Shown: one piece after another, positions 32,801 through 44,286 of the stretch
How positions within the stretch are numbered: position 1 is the first letter of the stretch
Layout: every line of letters starts with the position of its first letter
Source: Sanderia malayensis
Lineage: Eukaryota > Cnidaria > Scyphozoa > Semaeostomeae > Pelagiidae
Length of the DNA stretch: 64,000 nt
Direction: 5' to 3'
Assembly: GCA_013076295.1 (NCBI GenBank)
Contig: RQOL01000466.1
Location: forward strand, 5,313,080 to 5,377,079
The notes under the pieces: generated by a model
What the model saw: only the letters and a program-made list of their open reading frames with translations
Databases searched by the model: none
Told to the model about the DNA's origin: nothing
Translations under genes and position numbers: made by a program

Positions 32801-35644
32801 TTTTATCAACGTCGATATCTCAACCCGAAAACAACGTTGAGATATTTCGTTGATACTACGTTGAATCAACGTTCAATAGATTTTAGTATTTTTCTAAAAT
32901 CGATCAAATTGTTAACTTTGATGTGAATGAATAACTCTAATTTGATAAAAAAAGTTAACTAATGATATAAATACGCATGCGTATTGACTCAAACCCACAA
33001 TTAGAAAACCTGTGCACACGATTCCAAACAGTAATTTGACGTATCTATATCTATCGGTGGCGAGTCTCCAAGCAGATGTCGCTGGATATATATGAACAGA
33101 TCGGCACTGTTGGCCCTCGTCACCCCGGTGTACCAACAAAGTTAGTAGTTGAGTACGATACGTAGATGGTTTTTCGGCGTTTCTGCCGGAAAATCATTCT
33201 CGACGGAAAGACGAAAAGTCCCGGTACGCCGGGGATCTACATTCTCTTGCAGATCCTCGGTGTACCAGACCTCATTTAATTTCAACTCAACTTCAACTCA
33301 ACTTCAACTCAACTTCAACTCAACTTCAACTCAACTTCAACTCAACTTCAACTCAACTTCAACTCAACTTCAACTCAACTTCAACTCAACTTCAACTCAA
33401 CTTCAACTCAACTTCAACTCAACTTCAACTCAACTTCAAGTGGAGCTCGGTGGAATCGATCCGTGACTCCATGAGTGGCAAGCACAAGTGCCAACCACTT
33501 CGCCACAAGAGTTGAACTAACAAAAACGCTAATACTAAATGGTCCATTTTGGATTCACACGAAAATTTATATAACCGGTAACAATTTGTTTCGTGCAGAA
33601 AACATCTAGTTTAATAATTTGATCAAATATCCGTAAAGAAATAAAATATTTCTCCGTAGGCATAAATTGTTAGGCCAGCTGTTAACATTGTTAAAATGAG
33701 TGCTGCTGCTGCTGTGATGTAAAACTAATATTTTTAGCAGGCGTCTTTTATTTTTGAATTGGTGTGCTTTTCACAGGAAATGGTTTTAAATACACTCGTG
33801 CTAATTTCGATGAAAGTGTCGACAAAATCTGTGCTACAGGAAATAAGGATATCTTACTAGCTGAAAAACTTGACAGAAAATGAAAGTATTTCATGTGCTC
33901 GAATAGAACTCCCAGTGACACTAAATAACTCGCAACTAGAATTTGGTTTCAAAAAAGTATACGAACTTTTGTAGTTTTTGTGTAAACATAGAAGGCTGAA
34001 TTTACAAAGAATTGTTGCTAACATATATAGTGTTTTTATTCATCTGCACGAAACATTCCCTAAACTTTCATCTCCAACGTAAATTCAACGTAGAAGCAAC
34101 GCTGGACTCAACGTTTTCTCAACGTTAACGTTGTTTGCCCAACAAAAATTCATTTTTGCAAGATTTACGGTATGTCCAGTGCTGAAGAGAGGGGGGTCAG
34201 GAGGGTCACTGACCCGGGAACACATGGCTTTAGGGGACCATAAATAATAACTCAATAAAGAAATTAATAACTAATAATTCCGTTTTTTCGTTATGACGAC
34301 ATGTCCATAATTGAAACAATAATAAATAACAAAAGCATTATGGTGAAGTACACGTTTTTTTTTTATAAGAAACCGGGTTATAAGAAACCTAGATCTAGAC
34401 GCCCTAAAATTTAAGAAACTTTTAGAACTACAAGGAAATATCTAAGAAACATTAGAAATTTCGGAAACACGTTTTCCCTTTACGGATTTAACAAATGTCA
34501 ACTACAGTAAGTATGTTTTATGTGCTAAGCATAACATTGTCGGCTCCACATGACGATTTTTCGCATTGACGATTTTTCTTTGTTATAATACTAATATTTT
34601 GCCACATCCACGTTTTTTCTTCGTTTTCACTGGAACTTCGTGTTCATTAAATTAAGAAACTTTTAAGAAACTTTTAGAACTAAAATGTAGCTAAAAATTA
34701 AGAAACTTTTACCACTAGGCCTTGAGCCAGGTTTCTTATATAAAAAAAACGTGTATATCAGTTGTGTATAAATTGAATTAAAATAACAAACAGAAGTAAT
34801 AGCCAAAAGAGCAATTTATCATCCAAAATAGCCACCAGAGCAATTTCAGCAACCATCGTCATCAAAAAATTTCGGGGGAGCATTACCCCGGACCCCCAAA
34901 GAAAAGTCCGCCTCAGGCGTACCTGCACGCCTTCGACGTGACTCGCTATTTACCTTTTGTCTTGCCCTGCATGTGTCTGAAGCAAACAACATAAAATATT
35001 GCACGGAAAATTGCAGCAACAGGCAACATTGCAGCAAAATAAAACCCCGATTTAGCATTCTATTAATGGAATATTGCTTGCAGCAAAAATTGCCCAATGT
35101 AACCCGGCCTTAAGATGTGATTTCGTATTCATTAGGAAGTTGAAAACAAAAGAAAGCATTGTAAATACCTGTTCCAATAACGATTACCATATTTTCCACC
35201 TGGACTGTAATGATAAATTGGTTCAGCCACACCAAAGTAAAACAAACCAATTCCTACGCCAGCAGCAAAAAGCATGGTAAAATATGACATATCACTAAAT
35301 TCAGGTTCTTCATCATCTTTGCCAAGCTTCAAATCTGCGTATTTTGAAAAACCAAGGATAACAATAAAGACGATCCAGATGTTCTGTGTTCCGATGTAAA
35401 ACCAAGTCCATGTGCTGGTGATCCATTCTTGTGCTTTGTTCATTTCTTTTAACGTCTCCTTTGGTCGTACCATACACCAAATGACGAAACCCCATATCAA
35501 CACAGCTGAGAATGCAGTCACAACCGGGTTGAAATAAAAATTCATAAATAAAAATTTTCCTTTTACTGTGAAGCATTTATCAATTGCCCTCTCTTCTTTC
35601 TCGGTCGAGTCTTTCATCTTAGCCCTACTCTCAGTCAACGCCAT
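29875..35644 (-). CDS. BCCT-family betaine/choline/carnitine transporter, copy 1
   Basis: Four exons (35644-35169, 32693-32272, 31415-30276, 30056-29875) join in frame to 739 residues. BCCT proteins are plasma-membrane symporters (usually Na+ or H+ coupled) of quaternary ammonium osmolytes such as glycine betaine, with 12 transmembrane helices. Clear family signs are AGVGIGLFYFGVAEPI (glycine-rich helix 3 region), the Trp-rich IFYWGWWIAWSPFVGMFIAK and SRGRTIREF. Several hydrophobic helices are visible before and after these. The hydrophilic C-terminus is short, with NxS/T sites. The start is the ATG at 35644, before KMKDSTEKEERAI. Copy 2 has the same four exon lengths (476, 422, 1140 and 182 bp). 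The substrate cannot be read from sequence; betaine-like osmolyte uptake is inferred. Intron 1 is 2.5 kb and full of repeats. Confidence 0.93.
31478..31855. mobile_element. MITE-like element with TTTCTTATAAAAAAAACG-type ends, copy 1
   Basis: Inverted ends of the type ACGCTTTTTTTATAAAAAAC and its complement bound a stretch with repeated AAGTTTCT and TAAGAAAC motifs. The order of interior motifs matches the element at about 50349-50747, in the opposite orientation (CTCCGAAGTAGTGCTCAG, GGCAAATGGGGCAGTTT, AAGGGTCGGTTTCTTAT). It lies in intron 2 of BCCT copy 1. Confidence 0.6.
33281..33439. repeat. 11-bp minisatellite (TTCAACTCAAC)n
   Basis: About 14 uninterrupted 11-bp units, TTCAACTCAAC, end exactly where the tRNA-like segment begins. 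On the minus strand it reads as the 3' tail of that SINE-like unit. Confidence 0.92.
33440..33520 (-). mobile_element. tRNA-derived SINE head
   Basis: Read on the minus strand, the segment has a pol III A-box match TGGCGAAGTGGTTGGC (about 33490-33505). About 30 bp later comes a B-box match GGATCGATTCC (33452-33462), the spacing seen in tRNA genes. The acceptor-stem pairing is poor, so it is not a functional tRNA. The (TTGAGTTGAAG)n array follows directly as a tail, and SINE-body-like sequence may extend around it. Confidence 0.65.
34345..34757. mobile_element. MITE-like element with TTTCTTATAAAAAAAACG-type ends, copy 2
   Basis: The left end is ACGTTTTTTTTTTATAAGAA and the right end TTTCTTATATAAAAAAAACG. 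The interior is rich in TAAGAAACTTTTAGAACTA units shared with the elements at 31478 and 50349. It lies in intron 1 of BCCT copy 1. Confidence 0.65.
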
Positions 35645-35926
35645 TTTCGTGTCAGCTTCGAATTTGGTTTTTACTCTCTGATCTGATCCAAGATGTGTTC
35701 AGGTTTGTTTACCGCCGTGAACAACAAAACAAGGAGAGAAACTGAATGAAATGACTTGATTGGCGTGGCGTAAAAAGGAAGTGGCATGTGTGTCAATCAT
35801 AATCATAAGTGCAATGTAATTGTATCAGCTCATTGGTGCAGCAACAAAAGGCCAGAGAGCACGCTGGGAAAATCATCGTCATTGGTATCACAGAGCCGGT
35901 ATCAGATACCAGAGCCGACCACAAGG

Positions 35927-36452
35927 TAGCCTGTGTACAGACTCAACTGGTTTGTGTTTATGAGAAATTGAGGTGAATGGAAATGGTGAGGTTTCTCTCC
36001 AGTAGAGTCTGTGCATCTGTGACAGAAAACGTGTCCGCTGACATCAGCATTTTGTTTTCATCGAATCAAACCGGAAGTGGATCCTCGCTTCCCCTCACTT
36101 TACTTTTATTCAAAATGGTTAGGCAATTCCAATAAAAAATGGAATTGGCAATCAAAATATGTAGGATTTGTAGGGTAGAAATAATTTTAAATCACGATTT
36201 CAATTTCAATTCATAACGGAATGGCCGGCCTTCGTTTTTTTGCTGCGCTATTTTGAATTGAAAGGGAAGGGAACAAAACAATAGAAATAGCGTTAGCCAA
36301 TCACCTTCGGTTCCCCAATCCTTGGGAACCGCACGTGACCTCAGACACGTTTTCTGTCACAGATGCACAGACTCTACTGGAGAGAAACCTCAGAATTTCC
36401 ATTCACCTCAATTTCTCAAAAACACAAACCAGTTGAGTCTGTACACAGGCTA
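35927..36452. mobile_element. Mutator-like non-autonomous element with 9-bp duplication
   Basis: Long terminal inverted repeats of about 105 bp begin TAGCCTGTGTACAGACTCAA. The identical 9-bp ACCACAAGG lies directly outside each end (35918-35926 and 36453-36461). Long inverted ends with a 9-bp target duplication are typical of MULE-type elements. No transposase is present. The insertion sits upstream of BCCT copy 1, inside an older hairpin. Confidence 0.82.
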
Positions 36453-36456
36453 ACCA

Positions 36457-36508
36457 CAAGGTCCATACCAACACAGAATATCTCTATTCTGTGTTGGTAT
36501 GGACCTTG
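36457..36508. repeat. Perfect 24-bp-arm hairpin
   Basis: The arms CAAGGTCCATACCAACACAG plus AATA and their exact complement are separated by TCTC. The pairing continues outward across the inserted MULE (GAGCCGAC on its left, GTCGGCT on the right). The hairpin is thus part of an older palindromic element. Confidence 0.85.
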
Positions 36509-36512
36509 TTGT

Positions 36513-38518
36513 CGGCTGTCTGGAAAACATGGAGTGTGGAATGATGGAATAGAATGGAAAGAAAAAACATGGAATGTAAAAACATGGAATGGAAAAACAT
36601 GGAATGATTAAAAATCTGTAATGGGGAAATATAAGCAAAATATACATTTTGTATTCTTCTAGATGTCTTGTAAGCCCTACTCTAGCATGAGTTTTGATCT
36701 ATAACATATAAATTACAAATAAACTCATCCAAGTGATCCCCATGTCACACTTCACAAGAGCAGCTCATAAATGGTAAGGATGCTGTGTTCATATTTCTAT
36801 GCAAACAAGCCGGCATTTGCTACATGGTGCTAGAATGACCTTGGCTTGGCGAACAATTTTGTCCCATAGGGTCTTTGAGTTGAGAACTTTAAAATATTTG
36901 CAGGGCGGGACTGAGTAAACGCATTTTATCGCAACAAAAAATATTTGTTCACACTGATACCACTGGAAATCCTTTAGCAAAGGGGTGAAAAGAGTCTTGA
37001 AACTGAAGCAGTTTGAAGTAGTTGAAAAATATTGCGCCAAGAATATATGCGGGGAGGATTTCTGAGCGACGCATGTTGTTGACGATATTTGAGGAATTGT
37101 ATAATCATTTCATGGTGTCAAAATATGGTGAAGTTATATTGATTTTCAATACATCATGCACCACAACAACCAAAATATACCTTTGTAAAATTGGTCCAAT
37201 GTCCAGCGATCTTTTCCACCAAGAATTTATTTCAACCCTGAATTTATTACTGAGTTCTTGTTGTAGTTGCAAAGCAAGAGCCCCTCTGCCACTAAATACA
37301 AAATGTAAAGTCCGAAAGACTGAGCAGTATATACCAAATTGGTACTTCGCTCTAACTATTATTAGTATGTAAACATATTTTTACAGGTTTGATTTTTCGG
37401 AAACATTCTGCTATCATAAGTGTTCTTTGAATTCACAGACGTTTCAAAAGAAAAAACATGTTTTTACACAGTAAAGAGAGCTTTAGAACAGTAAAGAGCT
37501 TCTTTACCTCCTCTTGGGCCAAGTACAAAGTTTTCTAAATTCTTGTCTTCCTAGTAACAATTTCTTATGAAACAGTTTCACACTAAACCAAAACATAGGG
37601 TATGTTGCTTGTCTGCAAATATGAATTCTTGCATCCAAAAGAAGAATTTATGACATAATAAAAATGAAATAAAAATCCTGACAACAGCATGCCTACAAAC
37701 AATTGTTTTCATCCTACTCGTGAGTTATGACATCACGGATGATGCAAGTATGACGAGCAAAGAAAGCCTGCTGGTAAAAAGCATCGTGTGCAAACACAAG
37801 GGCCTATCAGTGCAAACCTTTGCGACAAAAGCTTATCAACTGCGCATTGGCACAGCCAAGGTGGCAAAGAATATACTGAAACTTCTGCAGCCATCCCATC
37901 CCATCCCGTCATCCCACCCCAACGTGCAACTGCAATAGTTAAAACAAGACTTCTTTATTAGTTCGTTTTGTTATCTTAAAAAGGACGTTGCGAAGGAGCA
38001 AGTAAATATGTAATGCCATTTCTGCATGATATTCAGGTTTGATTGTGTTGTCGATTGGCTTATCACCGGGTCTCTTCTTCAAAAGAAAAGTTTGTGGAGA
38101 AAAACAAATTAAAAAGCCGACATGCAATGTTTAACTCAAATCTGGGAATTACTATCCATATATTTGCATATATTAATAAAATTGAATTGGAATTGATACA
38201 AATATAATGTAAGATTTTGAAAACATAACATTTCAATACAAAAATCTGAAGAAATGAAATTCAGGACGAAGAGCGTAAAACGAAGTAGAAGAAATAAAAA
38301 ACCAACAATATTTTAAACCCAGGTTAACAGAAAAGAATAGAAAGAAGGTAATATCAAGAATATATTTGCTTTTAAATTAAATGTTCAATTATATAGGTAT
38401 AATCAAGTATAATCATGAAAAAATAATGCCTAACAAATTTAAACGGTAGCTATTAAAGTTTATCTGAATGTTTGCTACTCACCGCTCCTTTGAGATTGTC
38501 TGTTGGTTTGAACTTTGT
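36513..38518. other. Spacer between the two BCCT genes
   Basis: No coding exon was recognised. A short run of AAACATGGAATG repeats lies at about 36530-36610. From about 38340 rightwards the sequence is the duplicated 3' flank of the BCCT gene. Confidence 0.5.
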
Positions 38519-41500
38519 TTACAATGAAGTAGCATTGTGTTCTATATCAATTTCGTTGCTGTCTCGATTATTTAACAGAGTTTCTCCTTTAATTCTTTCA
38601 GTTGGATTCAATTCAATTGAATTATTGCAAGAATATTGCATCTTACCATTCTTGATCTGGTCATACATTTGAACGCAGGCCAGTGGATACAACAACAATA
38701 CTACAAAAGAAAACAATATTGACTTTCAAAACACTACTTATGTATATGTTATGTATATATTTAGAATCAGCGCAGTTTCTGGAGAGATATTTCCATTTGC
38801 TTTCTACATCAGAATCACACGCCAAAGGCAAATTCTACTTTCTTTGTTGGCCAACAGAGCTAACCAAACAGTAAATCTGTGTAACTCAATAGAAATTAAA
38901 TCAATTATAATCCACACACCTGCAAAGAAATCCTCCGCCATATTTCCCTCGATCTTATACTTGGATCTGAGATTAATACGAAGTGCTGTTCCATAAGCAA
39001 TGAAAAGACAAAAAATGGCCCATGCAACATAGGAGATACCATCGACCTTCACTTCTACCACCATTAAAATTGCCCATGTATAAAACAATGCTGCTATGAT
39101 CAACATATAGCATACTTTGGCACCACGATATATTTTAGCGCCAACTTTACCCATGTACCACCAAGGTGCAATGATTGAAAGAAGCATTTGCCTAACTTTC
39201 TTTGCCGAATCAATGTCAAATATTGACTTTGTGAATTCAGCATTTTTTGGATCATATTCCCCAACTTCTTCTTTGAGAGCTCGCCATAGTGCAACGCACA
39301 TGAAGTTCATGACAACAGTATATGGAAGACCAGTTGATATTGAGCTTGTTTGGATGGCCTTTAGCGCCTGTGTACCACCGGCAGTTAACAATGCTGTTGC
39401 GCATGCACCTTCTGTTAATGCCCAGAAAATACGTTGCAACATAGGAGGATCGGGGTTACCATTTGCCGAGAGACAATCGATGACAAGTGAGCCACTGTCT
39501 GAGCTTGTCACAAAATAAAGCACAATGCCAATTAGGGACAAAACAGAAAGAAAACGGCCAAGATCACCATATTGGCTCATGACATCAAACCACATGTCAT
39601 TTTTGTCTCTGCATGATAATCGATATAAACCATTCAATGAGGCGGTCGATGTGGCTCCACCGAGAGTTGAATTGCACATGATACCTGCTTTAGCTGCATT
39701 TCTTTCCATTAACAAACCAGCTCCGCCAAAGATAGTCAACCAGAGAAATGTATACAGAATAGGGACTGTAAGAGTGTATATAACGAAATCTCTTATTGTC
39801 CTTCCACGGGAGATCTTTGCAATGAACATTCCAACAAATGGAGACCAAGCAATCCACCATCCCCAATAGAAAATCGTCCAGCCACCCATCCAATCTTGAT
39901 TGTCTTTGCCATCAACAGCATTTCCCAACTGCGCAAATGCATCAGTATGGAAACCAAGTTGTATTATGTTCTGTAAATAGTAACCAATGCTTTGCACGTA
40001 GAGATTCAGCAGATACCACGTGTTGTCGTAGAATAGAACAATCAACATGAGGAATGCACCTATGCAAATGATTATGGAACATTAATTTATCAAGTAGCTA
40101 CAGTTAATGGACGTCATCCACAATACCAGAAATCACCAAGAAATTTCTGGGCGGTTCGCGCACTTTTTTTCATATCTAATTTTATGCCGAGCCTCAATAT
40201 TGATGAAAAATGTTTCAATTAAGGGCCTGGTTATATGGAAAAGGGCCAGCCCTCCTAGGAGGGCTAGCCCTCTTTGCCGAGATCTCGCCTTTTTTTGATG
40301 CTTCATAAAATTCCTTTTCGTTTACATGAGAAGGGGGTCAGCCCTCTCAGGCAAGATCTCGCTATTGACTACCCGAGATCTCGCCAAGGAGGGCTGGCAA
40401 TTTTCCATGTAAACGCGATCAAGCGGACTGGCTCGCACATTAGGGCTGGAAAATATTGTTTTACGCACGCGTCAAATACATACTGCATGTGTTGTCAAAG
40501 TAAAAGTGGCTGTTAGCCGTGAAAAGTAGTGACAAGCTATCACGGTGAAGGAATAGCTGTGAAAATGTTTGCTCTCGTGTCGTGCTTCCAGCCCCCCCAA
40601 GAGCTAGAAAATCTCATTGTATAAACAAGCATGCAAGTCCAGCCCTCTTAGGAGAGCTAGTTCTCCTTGGAGGGCTGGCCCTTCTCCATATAAACAGGCC
40701 CTTAAGCATAGGATTATTCTTAAGTTATTTTTGCCCAACAAAAGGTGTAAATTAGGAAGTTTTTCTTTTGACAAAGTCTGTTTCTCGCGGTACAGCTGTT
40801 TGCTTCCGTTATATTCGCATAAATCTGTGACTTCTGCCACTGACTGCTCACAAAGCTAAATGATTCCCGACAAGTGAAGTACAACTAATCCGAAAACAAT
40901 AAGCTGTCTCATTAAAGCAGCATATATCCATATGCCACAACTATCTTTAAGTGGGCGTGGCATGATAGGCATGCCCTAAAGGGCACACCCTTTTGTCTGA
41001 AAATGTTTGCTTTTGCCCCTGGCTAAAAATTTCTATCTACGCCACTGCAACAATACTAACTGCACCAATGTACGCAGTTAGTGAAAATGTATTGTTCCAT
41101 AATGTTGTTGCATTCATAATGCTGTTGATAGTACCAATGGCGTAGATAGGAAATTTTATAGGGGGGGGGGGGCGAGAAATTCCGATTTTCCGACAAAAAT
41201 TTAATAAGCATTTTTGTTTTTTCAAGACTATGAATACAAGATAAGGAAATTAGCTAGAACTGAACGTAAAAAGAAGATATTTATTTTCCGACAAATGTAG
41301 TAGACGTAGATTTTTGTATTAGTTTCGTTTTCATAATTGAAAACGAGGTCGCCTCGTGCGAAAAATGTTGAGTTTTGTTGAATAAAGAAAAACGATTGAG
41401 TATTCTTTTCAAATATTGTCTGATTCTTTTCTTCGCTACTGACAAAGAACCTATATGATCTGTTGTTGTTAAGCTGTGGAAGGCTTGAGAGATTATTGAG

Positions 41501-43185
41501 GCAGTAACACAAGATCAGCAATATTCCGACAAAACGGCAGTTTAGCTCTACAGGGGGGCTTTTCGCCCCCTGACCCCCCTCTATCTACGCCACTAGTACA
41601 TATAGCTAACTTGCACCAAGCGAATCAGAACAAGGTTTTAAAAGTAGGAGTCAAACCTCGTTGCCCTTTATTGAAATTAAACTACGATGTAATGTAGAAA
41701 AATTCAATAACATACCAACACCAAAGCAAAGTTCACTGAGTCTTCTAATTCCGACTTTCACACCACTGATAACAGAAGCAGTTGCTATGGCTGTCACACC
41801 CCAAATAATGATGATTTGATTTTTTGTCGAAACTTCAATATTGCTATTCATGCGATAGAATCCAGCATTGAGTTGAATGACACCGAGACCAAGACTTGTG
41901 CACACTCCAAACATTGTAGCAACAACTGAAAGGATGTCAATGAAATCTCCAAGTAACCCAAGTACTTTGTTGCCAAGCAAAGGATAGAAGCAAGTACGTA
42001 TTGTCATGGGAAGATCTTTGCGATAAGAGAGAAATGCCAATAGTAGACCCACAATTACATAGACAACCCAAGCGTGCAATCCCCAATGGTAGAATGTCAG
42101 ATTAAGTGCATCCTGGGACTGTTGGTTCTGGTTGTATCTGCGTGAAGAGGAGAAACAAGTGCTGAATAGAATAGCATGTAATGTGAGAACGCAATAACGG
42201 GAAGGATTAGTGTGAGGCGAAAAAAGCTTAGTTTAAAAACCCATTAGGGAAGTAATGGCCCGAGCAGATCACGATATGAACGCAACAGTGTAGTATTTAG
42301 TGAAACATTATCAGTCAAGTCTTTGCAGCAAAACAGTAGGCCCTTGCGATACTCCGGATATCTTGGGGGAATTCTCACCCAGACCAATGTTTAAATGCAA
42401 CAATAAACAAATTTTCCTATTTTCTTTTCTTTGTGGTGTTTCAAGTGTAAATTTATTTGCTTTCGTTTTACACCACGACCGGTCATCAAAGAAAATAAAA
42501 CATATGTTGCTTCGATAAATAAAAATTTGTTAATCCAATTCTCTTGTAGTATAGGAATCCGCTTACACAATAGTTTAATTTGTTGGTTAAAATAGCATCT
42601 CAATTAAGGTGCGACCAAGGTGTCTGCCAAAGGATTTCAATGGGGTTCATTCAACCTGCAGAACCGTATGATTTGATTTCGCGAAAACAAAAGAAAGCAT
42701 TGTAAATACCTGTTCCAATAACGATTACCATATTTTTCTTTTGGACTGTAATGATAAATTGGTTCAGCCACACCAAAGTAAAACAAACCAATTCCTACGC
42801 CAGCAGCAAAAAGCATGGTGAAATATGACATATCACTAAATTCAGGTTCTTCATCATCTTTGCCAAGCTTCAAATCTGCGTATTTTGAAAAACCAAGAAT
42901 GACAATAAAGACGATCCAGATGTTCTGTGTTCCGATGTAAAACCAAGTCCATGTGCTGGTGATCCATTCTTGTGCTTTGTTCATTTCTTTTAACGTCTCC
43001 TTTGGTCGTACCATACACCAAATGACGAAGCCCCATATCAACACAGCTGAGAATGCAGTCACAACTGGGTTGAAATAAAAATTCATAAATAAAAATTTTC
43101 CTTTTACTGTGAAGCATTTATCAATTGCCCTCTCTTCTTTCTCCGTCGAGTCTTTCATTTTCGCCCTATTCTCAGTCAACGCCAT
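38519..43185 (-). CDS. BCCT-family betaine/choline/carnitine transporter, copy 2
   Basis: Four exons (43185-42710, 42137-41716, 40059-38920, 38700-38519) give 739 residues, with exon lengths identical to copy 1. Protein differences are few and scattered. Copy 2 has SPKEKYGNRYW where copy 1 has SPGGKYGNRYW, GRTIRDF where copy 1 has GRTIREF, and GGTQALKAIQTSSISTGLP where copy 1 has GGAQALIAGQSTAISAGLP. The last is the most concentrated difference and lies late in the transporter core. All family motifs remain, so both copies look functional. The frame stays open for 94 codons upstream of the chosen ATG (43185), but I kept the ATG shared with copy 1. The duplication includes promoter-proximal and 3' flanking sequence. 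Confidence 0.93.
40211..40705. mobile_element. MITE-like element with AAGGGCCTG ends
   Basis: The ends AAGGGCCTGGTTATATGGAA and its near complement (ending CATATAAACAGGCCCTTA) enclose several GAGGGCTGGCCCT and GCCGAGATCTCGCC palindromic blocks. It lies in intron 2 of BCCT copy 2 and is absent from the matching intron of copy 1. Confidence 0.65.
41130..41599. mobile_element. MITE-like element with GGCGTAGATAG ends
   Basis: The left end AGTACCAATGGCGTAGATAG and the right end CTATCTACGCCACTAGTAC are inverted relatives, followed inward by G runs on the left and C runs on the right. A single similar end (CTATCTACGCCACTG) lies just upstream at about 41030. It is absent from copy 1 of the gene. Confidence 0.55.
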
Positions 43186-44045
43186 TTTCAGCTTCGAATT
43201 TTGTTTTGACTCTAACTCAGCTAACAAGTTCTTGCCGTCGTGCACAACAAGCAGAAACTGAATGAAATGAAGTGACCGTGAGGTGGGTGCTTTTATAAAA
43301 CATGTGGGCACAAATCTCAGAGGACACAAAGCACGATGGGAAACGTGGGTAAAATCGCTGAGGCGAAGGCAGCTGGTAACCAATTTCTTTTGTTTTGAAA
43401 AATGTGTTCTGATGATCTTATTTGAATTGCCAGGGGCTATCTGCACGGCACCGGCTGCTTGCCTCATTGGGAAAATACCTGGGGAAATTACTGAAAAGTT
43501 TCACGATATTTATGAATGAAATTCGCCTGCCAATTATGACAAATTTCCAATTTGAAGAAGTTTTCTCTGAAAATAAGAACGCCAAAGAAACCAAACTTTC
43601 CATATATGACCTTCGAAGGATTTGTGCGAATCTTAGAACAAAACCTGCAATAATAGATGCTGGAATATGAATTAATAATCATATTTTGAATGAACTGGTG
43701 TAAAAGAACAATAAAAGAGAATTTGTTATTACTCTTAAACCTCAATTAAATTATAGTGCACCACAGCTGCATTTTTCATGCTTTCAATAATACAGAATTA
43801 AAAAATATGATGACCAAAAATATGAATGGGAATTTCAGAAATCCCTTTCCAAACATTGACATTGTGGCCCATTGGGAATGTGTGCAGAATAAGTCTGGTA
43901 CACAACAAATGGTCCGTGACAACTATGTAAAGCTGCAATAAGAACAGAGAGGATGATTTCAAAAATAAAATGAAAATACCCTTAATTCGGTGGGGAATCA
44001 TATTAACTTAGTGGATAAATTAAATAAATTTTGTTTTTGTTGTTA
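43186..44045. other. Upstream region of BCCT copy 2
   Basis: The first 100 bp or so are related to the upstream region of copy 1 (for example AGAAACTGAATGAAATGA). No exon or complete repeat was recognised up to the end of the large transposon. Confidence 0.4.
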
Positions 44046-44286
44046 GGGACCGGTCATTAAGTATCTACTAGGGGGGGCCGGAGTGATTTGGCATGGGCCA
44101 TGAAATTTATTTTGGCTATGTAGATGGGCTGCCAAATTTTTTCTTTGCAACTGGATGGGCCGCAAAATATTTTTTCAAAGTTCTCAAAAAAAAAATTGTT
44201 AATGAAAAGAAAACTGAGAATATTCTCAAAGAACACAAATAACTATTTTAGCACCCATTGTCAGAGTATTTCTTAGAGAATTAGTA

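Larger units (their letters stand above)
32756..34148. mobile_element. AACGTTGA-ended repeat in BCCT copy 1 intron 1
   Basis: The left edge has repeated GTTGATCAACGT and AACGTTGAGATATTTCGTTG motifs. The right edge has matching inverted motifs (CAACGTAAATTCAACG, CTCAACGTTTTCTCAACG). The SINE-like unit and minisatellite lie inside. The homologous intron of copy 2 is only 572 bp and lacks this block, so it arrived after the duplication or was lost from copy 2. Confidence 0.5.

Noticed and set aside
33149..33466. Open frame with a NFNSTSTQLQL repeat
   Set aside because: It is the 11-bp minisatellite read in frame and overlaps a tRNA-derived SINE.
33440..33520. Functional tRNA gene
   Set aside because: The A and B boxes are present, but the acceptor and anticodon stems do not pair well, and the segment continues into a repeat tail.
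42637..43467. Extended N-terminus of BCCT copy 2 by 94 residues
   Set aside because: The frame is open upstream, but copy 1 and copy 2 share the inner ATG, the added residues look like UTR, and the BCCT core starts after the shared Met.
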